In this document: piece after piece, positions 7,345 through 15,245 of the stretch
Layout: every line of letters begins with the position of its first letter
Position numbering within the stretch: position 1 is the stretch's first letter
The notes under the pieces: model-generated
Databases searched by the model: none
Told to the model about the DNA's origin: nothing
The model's input: only the letters and a program-made list of their open reading frames with translations
NCBI GenBank assembly: GCA_022615295.1
Contig: JAKEHF010000028.1
Span: 1-21,330 of the forward strand
Source of the DNA: Actinomycetota bacterium
GTDB lineage: Bacteria > Actinomycetota > Acidimicrobiia > Spongiisociales > ZC4RG35
Length of the DNA: 21,330 nt
Direction of reading: 5' to 3'
Translations under genes and position numbers: made by a program

Positions 7345-7908
7345 TCAGATCGTGTCGATGAGCATCTGATGAATACGCCCGTCCCCGGCCAGCTCCGGAT
7401 GGAACGAGGTTGCCAGGATGCGACCCTGTCTCACCATCACCGGATGGTCATCGATGCTCGCGAGCACCTCGACGTCGCCGCCCACCTTCTCGATCCAGGG
7501 AGAACGGATGAAGACTGCGTGGAACTTGTCGTCCAGACCGGTGATCTCGAGGTCGGTCTCAAACGACTCGTTCTGCCGTCCGAACGCATTGCGACGAACC
7601 ACAACGTCCAACACCCCCAACAGAGGTTGGTCGCCCTCGGTCACCGAGCCGGCGAGGAGAATCATGCCGGCGCAGGTCCCGTACACCGGCACACCCCCTT
7701 CGATGGCCCTACGCAGAGGCTCCAACATCCCGAAGCGAACGGCCAGTTTCCCGATGGTCGTCGACTCTCCCCCCGGGATCACCAGGGCGTCGACGGCGGC
7801 GAGCGTCTCCGGTGTCCTTACCTCGACACCTTCGACGTCCAGGTGACCCAGCATCGCGAGATGCTCCCGGACGTCGCCCTGCAACGCCAGGACGCCGACC
7901 CGGCTCAT
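7345..7908 (-). CDS. pdxT: PdxT, glutaminase subunit of pyridoxal 5'-phosphate synthase
   Basis: PdxT hydrolyses glutamine and passes ammonia to PdxS for vitamin B6 synthesis. The start is ATG 7908, giving SRVGVLALQGDV, the typical N-terminus. A longer open frame upstream is only overlap with pdxS. The 187-residue protein has PGGEST (45-50), the nucleophile C79 in GTCAGM, and the triad partners H170 and E172 in FHPEL. RNAFGRQNESFE is also typical. The pdxS TGA lies one base before the ATG, and GAGG near the end of pdxS can serve as ribosome site. Confidence 0.97.
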   Translation of the reverse strand: MSRVGVLALQGDVREHLAMLGHLDVEGVEVRTPETLAAVDALVIPGGESTTIGKLAVRFGMLEPLRRAIEGGVPVYGTCAGMILLAGSVTEGDQPLLGVLDVVVRRNAFGRQNESFETDLEITGLDDKFHAVFIRSPWIEKVGGDVEVLASIDDHPVMVRQGRILATSFHPELAGDGRIHQMLIDTI

Positions 7909-7909
7909 C

Positions 7910-8791
7910 TCACCAGCCTCTGCCGGCCAGTCTCTCAGTGGCCTCGAGCGTGCCGATCTCGAGCCCGGGCATGGCCTCACCGAGACCGCGGGACACCTTG
8001 GCGACGACATCGGGCTCGTTCCAGAACGTGGTGGCTTCGACTATCGCCCGGGCGTAGGCCTCGGGGTCCGAGCTCTTGAAGATCCCCGAACCGACAAAGA
8101 CACCTTCCACACCGAGCGCCATCATGAGGGCGGCGTCGGCGGGAGTGGCCACCCCCCCTGCGGCGAAGTTGACCACAGGCAGCTTCCCCGTGGCGGCGAC
8201 CACCTTGACCAGCTCGTATGGAGCTGCCAGGTCACGGGCGGCGCTCATCAGCTGCTCGTCCCCCATGGTGGTCAGAGCCCTCATCTCGTTGCTCACGGTG
8301 CGGATGTGTCGGACCGCCTCGACGACGTTCCCGGTGCCGGCCTCGCCCTTGGTGCGGATCATGGCGGCGCCCTCGCCGATGCGTCGCAGCGCCTCACCGA
8401 GATTCCGGGCCCCGCACACGAACGGTGTGGTGAAGGCCCATTTGTCGACGTGATGCTCCTCGTCGGCCGGGGTGAGCACCTCCGATTCGTCGATGTAGTC
8501 GACACCAAGCGCCTGGAGCACGAGGGCCTCGGCGAAATGCCCGATCCGGCACTTGGCCATCACGGGAATGGTCACCGCGTTCTGGATCTCCTCGATCTTG
8601 GTCGGGTCGGCCATCCGGGCCACACCACCGTGCTTGCGGATGTCGGCGGGGACGCGCTCGAGGGCCATGACCGCCACCGCACCGGCTTCCTCGGCGATCC
8701 GCGCCTGGTCGGCGTTCACCACGTCCATGATGACGCCACCCTTCAGCATCTCGGCCAGTCCACGCTTGACCCGATCGGTACCGGTGTCCAC
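7910..8791 (-). CDS. pdxS: PdxS, synthase subunit of pyridoxal 5'-phosphate synthase
   Basis: PdxS condenses ribose 5-phosphate, glyceraldehyde 3-phosphate and ammonia into PLP in a dodecameric complex with PdxT. The 293-residue protein is highly conserved. D23 is in GGVIMDV, the Schiff-base Lys K80 in AKCRIGH, the second Lys K148 in [11 protein letters not shown], and [13 protein letters not shown] follows. The start is GTG with AAGGA five bases upstream. The 56-base gap to pimA has a TAGACT box at 8822-8827 (minus strand) that could be a -10 element, so pdxS may start its own transcript. Confidence 0.97.
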   Translation of the reverse strand: MDTGTDRVKRGLAEMLKGGVIMDVVNADQARIAEEAGAVAVMALERVPADIRKHGGVARMADPTKIEEIQNAVTIPVMAKCRIGHFAEALVLQALGVDYIDESEVLTPADEEHHVDKWAFTTPFVCGARNLGEALRRIGEGAAMIRTKGEAGTGNVVEAVRHIRTVSNEMRALTTMGDEQLMSAARDLAAPYELVKVVAATGKLPVVNFAAGGVATPADAALMMALGVEGVFVGSGIFKSSDPEAYARAIVEATTFWNEPDVVAKVSRGLGEAMPGLEIGTLEATERLAGRGW

Positions 8792-8847
8792 GAAAGTCCT
8801 TCTCGGTTGGGGTAGACCCCGAGTCTACAGCCCGCCCCGGGCTCCAC

Positions 8848-9888
8848 CTATGCGAGAGTCCGTCTGTAGACAGCTCGATAACGGTCGCCCACCACCTCCC
8901 AGTCGTAGGCCCGGGCCATGGTCCGACCGTGCTCTCCGAGGGCCCTAGCGGGCTCGTGATCCAAGAGGAGATCGACCACCTCGGAGGCCAGCCTGGTCCT
9001 GTCCCCAACCGGGAACACCCTCGCCGCCGGGCCCACCACGTCACGGAATGCCTCGAGATCGCTGCACACGACGGCGCAACCCGCGGCCATCGCCTCGATG
9101 AGGACGATCCCGAAGCTCTCTCCACCGGTGTTCGGGGCCACGAAGACCTGGCTGGACACGAGCACCCGGCTCTTCTCCTCCCTGCTCACCCTGCCGAGAT
9201 AGATGACACCATCGTCTCGGGGGCCACGGTCGGCACCCATGACCAGCAGCTCCGCCTCGGGCACCCGGTCCCGGATCTCGGGCCAGGCCCCGAGCAGCAC
9301 ATCGAGCCCCTTGCGTGGCTCGTCACGACCCAAGAAGCAGACACGGTTCGGCATCCGCTCCTTCCGGATCAGGAATGACTCTGTGTGGACGCCGTTGGGG
9401 ACCACCTCCACGGGCCCCCAGTCGTCGGGGACCGCCCTCGCCGCCACGTTGCTGACCGCGGTGAGTGTCATCTCACGGAAGCGGCGCCCGACGAACGGGA
9501 GCCATGGGTACACCCCGGCCACCAGATCTGGTGGATCGGCGTGAACGGTGGCGACGGTCGGGTGGTCGGTCCGCAGTGCCGCCCATCCGACAAGCGGCAC
9601 CAGTGGCTCATGGGCATGGACGATGTCGACTTCGGCCAGCGCCCGCCCCACCCGGCGCCATGACAGGGGGCTCAGGGTCAGTGGCGCCCGTGACCTGTTC
9701 GCCGGGACTGTGAGGGAGACTCCAACAAGGACGGCCCCATCTTCGCTCCGCTCACCACCCGGTCTGCCGGCTGCGACCACGACCACCTCGTCGCCACGGC
9801 GCCGGAGCTCGCCGGCCAGATCGACGACCACCTGCTGGACCCCTCCCGGGGCAGAGAGATCGTATGGGCAGACGATCCCGATATGCAT
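8848..9888 (-). CDS. pimA: GT4-family glycosyltransferase, phosphatidylinositol mannosyltransferase PimA type
   Basis: PimA moves mannose from GDP-mannose to phosphatidylinositol at the inner face of the membrane, the first step to PIMs and lipoglycans. With ATG 9888 the protein is 346 residues. The N-terminal glycine loop is PGGVQQ (14-19), H118 is in TVHADPP, GRDEPRKG (187-194) carries the Arg and Lys that hold the donor phosphates, and GGESFGIVLIEAMAAG (255-270) has the E-x7-E motif (E257, E265). The gene order pgsA, acyltransferase, this gene equals the mycobacterial pgsA1-Rv2611c-pimA block and supports the assignment. The start lies two bases after the acyltransferase TAG with AAGG upstream. 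Substrate specificity is inferred. Confidence 0.88.
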   Translation of the reverse strand: MHIGIVCPYDLSAPGGVQQVVVDLAGELRRRGDEVVVVAAGRPGGERSEDGAVLVGVSLTVPANRSRAPLTLSPLSWRRVGRALAEVDIVHAHEPLVPLVGWAALRTDHPTVATVHADPPDLVAGVYPWLPFVGRRFREMTLTAVSNVAARAVPDDWGPVEVVPNGVHTESFLIRKERMPNRVCFLGRDEPRKGLDVLLGAWPEIRDRVPEAELLVMGADRGPRDDGVIYLGRVSREEKSRVLVSSQVFVAPNTGGESFGIVLIEAMAAGCAVVCSDLEAFRDVVGPAARVFPVGDRTRLASEVVDLLLDHEPARALGEHGRTMARAYDWEVVGDRYRAVYRRTLA

Positions 9889-9890
9889 GC

Positions 9891-10766
9891 CTATGCCTTG
9901 TCGGACGGCCAGTTGGGCACGACGAGATGCCATTGTCGGGGACGAGCCCGGATCATCTCCTCCATCTCCCTCCCCAGACCCTGTGTGAGCTGACGCACCT
10001 TCTCTGTCCTTGACCCCTGTTCGGGGATCGGAAGCGGGGGCCGTATCACCACGCGATGACCAGAACCCTCGAAGTAGGGGGCAACCGGGAGCAGGGGAGC
10101 CCCCGTCCTCAGGGCCAGAGTCGCCGGTCCCGGGGGGAGGGTGGTGGTCTCACCGAAGAGCTCCACAGGAACGCCACGTCCCCGCAGGTCACGATCGGAG
10201 AGGAGGGCGACGGCCTTGTTCTCCTGCAGTGCAGCCTCCAGCCGGCGCATCACCTCGGCGCCCCCGGTCGCCAACACGATCTCGATCCCGAACTCGGCCC
10301 TCATCCCGAGGAACCATCTCGTTATCCGTGGGTTGGGCAGTCTCTCGGCCACAGCCACGACCGGCATCCCGAGGGCCGCCGACACCGGAGCCGCCGCCTC
10401 CCAGTTGCCCATGTGGGGCAACCCGTAGATGACGCCCTTGCCGGCTTCACAAGCGGAGGAGATGTGCTCGAGCCCCTCCGCGGTGGTCCCCTCGAGGATC
10501 GCCGGGACCCTGCGGGCCCGGATCCACAGGGTCTCGCCCCAATACCGTCCATAGGACGCCATCACCTGACGGGCGGCCTCCACCGCATCCGCGGGGTCTC
10601 CGAGGACCCGTCGCATGTGAGACTCCGTCATCTCCCGGCGGCGACGGTCGAAACGGTGCCATACCCTTCCCGCAAGCGCCCCCAAACCCTGTGCGGCCCT
10701 CTTCGGGAGCAGCCCGACCAGACCGGCTCCGAGCCGTATCAGGAGATAACCCCACAGACCTCTCAC
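9891..10766 (-). CDS. patA: Lysophospholipid-type acyltransferase, PatA-like (PIM acylation)
   Basis: This belongs to the LpxL/HtrB-like acyltransferase superfamily. In mycobacteria the protein at this locus acylates the mannose of PIM1/PIM2. The catalytic H-x4-E motif is HMGNWE (118-123). Other conserved segments are AERLPNPRI (140-148) and SDRDLRGRGVPVELFG (190-205), followed by PPGPATLALRTGAPLLP. The start is GTG 10766, overlapping the pgsA stop as GTGA; the much longer open frame upstream is a pgsA shadow. The product is 291 residues with a hydrophobic, basic N-terminus consistent with membrane association. Confidence 0.88.
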   Translation of the reverse strand: MRGLWGYLLIRLGAGLVGLLPKRAAQGLGALAGRVWHRFDRRRREMTESHMRRVLGDPADAVEAARQVMASYGRYWGETLWIRARRVPAILEGTTAEGLEHISSACEAGKGVIYGLPHMGNWEAAAPVSAALGMPVVAVAERLPNPRITRWFLGMRAEFGIEIVLATGGAEVMRRLEAALQENKAVALLSDRDLRGRGVPVELFGETTTLPPGPATLALRTGAPLLPVAPYFEGSGHRVVIRPPLPIPEQGSRTEKVRQLTQGLGREMEEMIRARPRQWHLVVPNWPSDKA

Positions 10767-11332
10767 ACGATGGAACGGTACGTCTTCCAGAACCGGGTGA
10801 CCGCGGTCAGCCAGACGAGCGTCACGAACACCCAGAGCATCGGCTCGGCTTGTCCAATGAGCAGACCGAACGTGAAGACGAGGATGCGTTCCGCCCTGCC
10901 CATGAGACCCCCGCGACCATCGAGACCGGCGGCCTCGGCCCGGGCCCTCATGTAGGGCACGAGGATCGCGCCGCCGACGGCGAGGACGATCAGGAGCAGC
11001 ACGCGCGGCTGCCCTGCGCTGGCGAAGGCGAGACCCCCAAAGGCGGCGATCTCTCCGAGACGGTCGAAGGCGGCGTCGAGAAAGGCGCCGCGGTTGGTGA
11101 CGGAGCCGGTAGCCCTGGCCACGGCGCCGTCGAGACCGTCGAGCAGCGACCCCACGAAGACGATGATCGCCCCGGTGGAGAGTCTTCCGGTGGCGAGGAC
11201 CACCGAACCGGCGATGACGACGCCGAGCCCTATCACCGTCATGCCTGTAGCCGTCAAACCGACCCGGGCCAGCCCTTTCCCCAACGGCTCGAGAAACCGG
11301 GTCACGCGCGGTCTGACCCGCATGTCGATCAC
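10763..11332 (-). CDS. pgsA: CDP-alcohol phosphatidyltransferase, likely phosphatidylinositol phosphate synthase
   Basis: This integral membrane enzyme of 189 residues joins CDP-diacylglycerol to an alcohol phosphate. The full family signature is present: D65, D68, G69, A72, R73, G82, D86 and D90, in DGLDGAVAR and GAFLDAAFD. The next genes are PatA- and PimA-like, so the acceptor is probably myo-inositol phosphate, as in mycobacterial PgsA1. That is inferred from context. The start is GTG 11332, or ATG 11323 three codons later. There is no Shine-Dalgarno; a TACTTT box six bases before the GTG suggests a leaderless transcript. It heads the minus-strand array and is divergent from the EF-G-like gene. 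Confidence 0.9.
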   Translation of the reverse strand: MIDMRVRPRVTRFLEPLGKGLARVGLTATGMTVIGLGVVIAGSVVLATGRLSTGAIIVFVGSLLDGLDGAVARATGSVTNRGAFLDAAFDRLGEIAAFGGLAFASAGQPRVLLLIVLAVGGAILVPYMRARAEAAGLDGRGGLMGRAERILVFTFGLLIGQAEPMLWVFVTLVWLTAVTRFWKTYRSIV

Positions 11333-11338
11333 GGGGTG

Positions 11339-11344
11339 AAAGTA
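11339..11344 (-). promoter_or_regulatory. Possible -10 box for a leaderless pgsA transcript
   Basis: TACTTT on the minus strand, then six bases, then the pgsA GTG. It lies in the 77-base divergent region shared with the EF-G-like gene. Confidence 0.4.
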
Positions 11345-11377
11345 GCACCCGTCTCGGGACCAGAGTCGTCACCGGGT

Positions 11378-11383
11378 TAGGAT
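11378..11383 (+). promoter_or_regulatory. Possible -10 box for the EF-G-like/citrate synthase operon
   Basis: TAGGAT fits TANNNT. A start about seven bases downstream would leave a short leader that contains GGAGG at 11401-11405 before the GTG at 11410. No clear -35 box is seen. Confidence 0.35.
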
Positions 11384-11409
11384 CGGCCTGTAACTGGCGA
11401 GGAGGTCAC

Positions 11410-13464
11410 GTGGTCCCCGAGAGAGTCCGAAACGTCGCCTTGGTCGGCCACGGGGGCAGTGGAAAGACCACGCTGGCCGAGGCGATGTTGTATGTCGGAG
11501 GGGCAACCACCCGCATGGGCTCTGTCGAGTCGGGGACGACGACTCTCGACCACGAACCGGAGGAGATCGCCCGCAGCATCTCGTTGAGCCTGGCTGCGGC
11601 GACCGTCGAATGGGACGGTCATCGGATCAACATCATCGACACTCCGGGGTCCTCTGACTTCGTCGGGGACGCCCGGTCGGCGCTGAGGGCTGTCGATCTG
11701 GCCATCTTCTGCGTCTCGGCTGTGGATGGCGTCGAGGTCCAGACCGAGCAGTTGTGGCGCGCCGCCGGTGAGGAGGGCATTCCCCGGGCCGTTGTCATGA
11801 CCAAGCTCGACAGGGAGCGGGCCGGCTATGAGCGGACACTCGACCAGCTGCGCAGCGCATTTGGAAAGCAAATCGCACCGATCCAGGTGCCGATGGGCGA
11901 GGAGGCCTCCCTACGTGGGCTGATACGTGTGGCCACCGAGCGCGCCTACGAGTACCCGCCGGGAGCGAAGACCGGCACCCAAGTCGAGCTCCCGTCTGAC
12001 GTCGCCGATCTGGTGCACACCGCCCACACCGGTCTCATAGAGACCGTGGTCGAGACGGACGACGCCATGATGGAGGCGTACTTCGAGGGAGTGGAGCCGG
12101 ACCGTGACCAGATCGTGTCGACGATCCACAAGGGAATCGTGTCCGGTGACATCCACCCGGTCTTGGTCACCTCGGCATCACGGCTGATCGGCATCGACAC
12201 CCTGTTCGAGTTCATCGTCGACTACGGGCCCAACCCCCTGGAGCGCATCTTCCCACCGCTGGCTTTCGGCTCGCCGCTCGCCCCCGGTGAGGAGGGGCCT
12301 CTGGTCGCCTACGTCTTCAAGACCTTCTCAGACCCATTCGTGGGCCGGGTCTCGCTCTTCAGGATCTACACAGGTGTGGCCAAGGCCGACCAAGAGCTCG
12401 AGATCGCCCGCGGCGGCAGGGTACGTCTCCACAGTCTCTTCAAGCTCCAGGGCAAGGAGCACCGGGACGTCGAAGACCTGCCGGTCGGGGGTATCGGCGC
12501 CGTGGCCAAGATCGAGAGCATCCGCGCCGGGGACACCCTGCGCAGCCCGGGTGTCGAAGTGGCCATTCGCCCGGTCGAGTACCCCCGCCCCGTCGCCGAG
12601 ATGGCTATCTCCCCCCACTCCCACCAGGACGAGGAGAAACTCTCCACCGCCCTGAGCCGCATCGCCGATGAGGACCCGACGGTGCGCATCGAGCGACGGT
12701 CGGAGACGGGGGAGACCATCCTGGCCGGGCTCGGTGACAACCATCTCGAGGTGACCCTCGAGCGGATCCACCGCATGTTCGGTGTGGAGATCGATTCGAC
12801 CCTCCCCAAAGTCCCGTATCGGGAGACCATCACCACCACCGGAGAGGCGGAGGGCAAGCACAAGAAGCAGACGGGTGGCCGCGGCCAGTTCGGGGTCGCC
12901 TCGGTCCGTTTCTCACCGCGGCCCCGTGGGTCGGGCTACGAGTTCATCGACTCCATCAAGGGTGGCGCCATACCGAGAGGGTTCATCCCGGCGGTCGACA
13001 AGGGGGTGCGTGAGGCGCTGGAACGCGGAGTCCTCGCCGGGTACCCGGTGATCGATGTGTCCGCCGAGCTGTTCGACGGCAAGTACCACTCCGTCGACTC
13101 CGACGAGATGTCGTTCCGCATGGCGGGGATCCAGGCGTTCCGGGCAGCGGCAGAGAAGCTACGACCCGTGCTCCTCGAGCCGATCATGCGTGTTGAGGTG
13201 ACCGTTCCCGAGGACCATCTGGGCGACGTGATGGGCGACATCAATTCGAGAAGGGGCCGGGTGCTCGGGATGGATGGGGACAGCACCCTGCGAGTCGTGA
13301 CCGCCGAGGTTCCCATGGCAGAGATGCGTCAGTACGCAGCCGAGCTGCGGTCATTGACGTCGGGTCGGGGCACCTTTGAGATCGGATTCGACCATTACGC
13401 GGAGGTCCCCCACAACGAGGCACAAGAGGTGATCTCCGCCTCCAAGGCCAAGACCACCGACTAG
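11410..13464 (+). CDS. Elongation factor G-like GTPase (EF-G paralogue group)
   Basis: This is a 684-residue protein with the EF-G domain order: G domain, beta-barrel, domains III, IV and V. The P-loop is GHGGSGKT (13-20) instead of AHIDAGKT. Switch I is short and reads LDHEPEEIARSISL. G3 is DTPGSSDF, with Ser81 where canonical EF-G has the catalytic His. G4 is TKLD (131-134) rather than NKxD. Domain IV has GRGQFG, IPRGFIPAV and DGKYHSVDSDEMSF. These traits match the EF-G2/FusA2-like group, not the housekeeping fusA of the str operon. Its role in translation is uncertain. The start is GTG with GGAGG four bases upstream. Citrate synthase follows after 12 bases. Confidence 0.9.
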   Translation: MVPERVRNVALVGHGGSGKTTLAEAMLYVGGATTRMGSVESGTTTLDHEPEEIARSISLSLAAATVEWDGHRINIIDTPGSSDFVGDARSALRAVDLAIFCVSAVDGVEVQTEQLWRAAGEEGIPRAVVMTKLDRERAGYERTLDQLRSAFGKQIAPIQVPMGEEASLRGLIRVATERAYEYPPGAKTGTQVELPSDVADLVHTAHTGLIETVVETDDAMMEAYFEGVEPDRDQIVSTIHKGIVSGDIHPVLVTSASRLIGIDTLFEFIVDYGPNPLERIFPPLAFGSPLAPGEEGPLVAYVFKTFSDPFVGRVSLFRIYTGVAKADQELEIARGGRVRLHSLFKLQGKEHRDVEDLPVGGIGAVAKIESIRAGDTLRSPGVEVAIRPVEYPRPVAEMAISPHSHQDEEKLSTALSRIADEDPTVRIERRSETGETILAGLGDNHLEVTLERIHRMFGVEIDSTLPKVPYRETITTTGEAEGKHKKQTGGRGQFGVASVRFSPRPRGSGYEFIDSIKGGAIPRGFIPAVDKGVREALERGVLAGYPVIDVSAELFDGKYHSVDSDEMSFRMAGIQAFRAAAEKLRPVLLEPIMRVEVTVPEDHLGDVMGDINSRRGRVLGMDGDSTLRVVTAEVPMAEMRQYAAELRSLTSGRGTFEIGFDHYAEVPHNEAQEVISASKAKTTD

Positions 13465-13476
13465 GGAAGGACCAAC

Positions 13477-14760
13477 ATGCCAGACGCCGTTGTCCGCTTT
13501 GGAGACGACGAGCTGAATCTGCCGGCTCACGTGGGGACCCAAGGCGACTATGCCATCGACATCTCCGCGTTACGCGGTGCCCTGGGCATCGTCACCCTGG
13601 ATCGTGGCTTCGCCAACACGGCCGAGGGGCGTTCCTCGGTCAGTTTCATCGACGGTGAGGAGGGGGTTCTCCTCTACCGGGGCTACCCGATCGAACAGCT
13701 CGCCGAGCAGGCGAGGTTCCTCGAGGTGGCATATCTCCTCCAATACGGTGAGCTGCCCACAAAGTCGGAGCTCGAGCAGTACGAGGAGTCGATCACACGG
13801 CACACCCTGCTCCGGGAGGACATGAAGCATCTGTTCGAGGCGTTTCCTCACTCCGCCCACCCGATGCAGATCCTGGCGTCGGCTACCTCGGCGCTCGCCA
13901 CCTATTACCCGGATGCCCTCAACCCCCTCGATCCCGAGGCTGTGGACATCAGCTGCCGGCGTCTCGTCGCCAAGGCGCCAACCATGGTCGCCTGGTCCTA
14001 CAAGTACCGGACCCATCAGCCCTACGTCTACCCGGCCAACGACCTCGGTTACTCGGAGAACTTTCTCCGCATGATGTTCGCAGTCCCCGCCGAGGACTAT
14101 GTGGTCGACCCGGTGGTGGCCACGACCCTCAACCTCCTGCTCGTACTCCACGCCGACCACGGCCAGAACTGCTCGTCGTCGGCGGTGAGGCTGGTGGGGT
14201 CGGGCCACGCCAACATCTTCAGCTCGGTGGCCGCCGGGATCCATGCCCTGTCCGGGCCCCTCCATGGCGGGGCCAACCAGGAGGTCCTCGAGATGCTGGA
14301 GTGGATCGTCGCCGAGGGTCTCGATCTCGACACCGTGGTCCGCAAGGCAAAGGACAGGAACGACCCGTTCCGGCTCATGGGATTCGGTCATCGTGTCTAT
14401 AAGAACTTCGATCCCCGGGCCCGAATCCTCAAGAAGGCGGCCGCCGACGTGCTTCATGCCCTCGGTGTGGATGATCCGCTGCTGGACCTCGCCATGCGTC
14501 TCGAGGAGGTGGCCCTCTCCGACGACTACTTCGTCGAGCGGAAGCTCTACCCCAACGTGGATTTCTACTCCGGGATCATCTACCGGGCGATGGGGTTCCC
14601 CATCGACATGTTCACGGTGCTCTTCGCAATGGGGAGGCTGCCCGGATGGATCTCCCAGTTCCGGGAGTTGCTCGCCGACCCGGAGACCCGGATCTTCCGG
14701 CCCCGGCAGCTCTACATCGGCTCACCGGTGCGGGACTTCGTCGCCATGGACGAGCGCTAG
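13477..14760 (+). CDS. gltA: Citrate synthase
   Basis: The enzyme condenses acetyl-CoA with oxaloacetate to give citrate, the entry to the TCA cycle. The 427-residue product is of the long, type II-like length. Catalytic residues are H263 (GPLHGGANQ), H305 (MGFGHRVYKNFDPRA) and D362 (NVDFYSG). LHADHGQNCS (224-233) and YRGYPIEQLA (67-76) are also typical. The ATG has AAGGA seven bases upstream. The gene is downstream of the EF-G-like gene in one operon. Its stop codon shares bases with the stop of the convergent membrane protein gene, so no separate terminator exists between them. Confidence 0.97.
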   Translation: MPDAVVRFGDDELNLPAHVGTQGDYAIDISALRGALGIVTLDRGFANTAEGRSSVSFIDGEEGVLLYRGYPIEQLAEQARFLEVAYLLQYGELPTKSELEQYEESITRHTLLREDMKHLFEAFPHSAHPMQILASATSALATYYPDALNPLDPEAVDISCRRLVAKAPTMVAWSYKYRTHQPYVYPANDLGYSENFLRMMFAVPAEDYVVDPVVATTLNLLLVLHADHGQNCSSSAVRLVGSGHANIFSSVAAGIHALSGPLHGGANQEVLEMLEWIVAEGLDLDTVVRKAKDRNDPFRLMGFGHRVYKNFDPRARILKKAAADVLHALGVDDPLLDLAMRLEEVALSDDYFVERKLYPNVDFYSGIIYRAMGFPIDMFTVLFAMGRLPGWISQFRELLADPETRIFRPRQLYIGSPVRDFVAMDER

Positions 14761-15245
14761 ACGGGGGCGATCCGCTCCAGATAGGGCAGCTCGACGATCT
14801 CACCGCTGACGGCGTCCACCACAACCAGGGCTCGTTGGTCTGGTGGCTCGGCCGCCGAGTAGAGGACCACCGACCAGCGGGGCCGGGATCGCCACCCCTT
14901 GAAGCGCAACGTGGCCGAGGCGTGACCGACGGGAAAGTCCACCGCCGTCCCCGCAGTTCGCAACGCCTCGTGCTCGTCCACCCGCAATGGCCATGCCGAG
15001 GCGAACATCCACACAGCGAGCCCGGCGAAGACCACCGCCACCGGCCATCCCCCCTCGATGGTGAGCAGGGCGACCACGGCAAAGCCGACGAGCACCCAGG
15101 CGGAGACGCGCCGGCGAGCCGGTTCCGGGAATCGAAAAGGCCCGGCGACGTTGGAGTCCAGCTCGGAGTCGATGGAGACCGATTCGGCCACCTCCCGATC
15201 GATGTGGATACCCTCCCGGTCGACCCGGCGGTCCTCGTCGCTCAT
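14757..15245 (-). CDS. Small two-helix membrane protein of unknown function
   Basis: I do not recognise the 162-residue product. The first 45 residues are acidic and polar, followed by two closely spaced hydrophobic segments at about 48-62 and 66-84. A soluble C-terminal half follows, rich in beta-type residues (VDEHEALRTAGTAVDFPVG...WSVVLYSA...RALVVVDAVSGEIVELPYLE), somewhat like a small PH-like or DUF-type membrane protein. The ATG overlaps the thrS stop by four bases (ATGA), so it is translationally coupled to thrS. In mycobacteria a HIT-domain gene stands downstream of thrS; this protein is not related to it by visible motif. Confidence 0.8.
   Translation of the reverse strand: MSDEDRRVDREGIHIDREVAESVSIDSELDSNVAGPFRFPEPARRRVSAWVLVGFAVVALLTIEGGWPVAVVFAGLAVWMFASAWPLRVDEHEALRTAGTAVDFPVGHASATLRFKGWRSRPRWSVVLYSAAEPPDQRALVVVDAVSGEIVELPYLERIAPV

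Noticed and set aside
6643..8079. 478-residue plus-strand open frame
   Set aside because: Antisense to yebC, pdxT and pdxS, all securely identified.
10767..11372. Long N-terminal extension of the acyltransferase frame
   Set aside because: This part is Arg-rich shadow sequence of pgsA; the GTG overlapping the pgsA stop gives the normal N-terminus.
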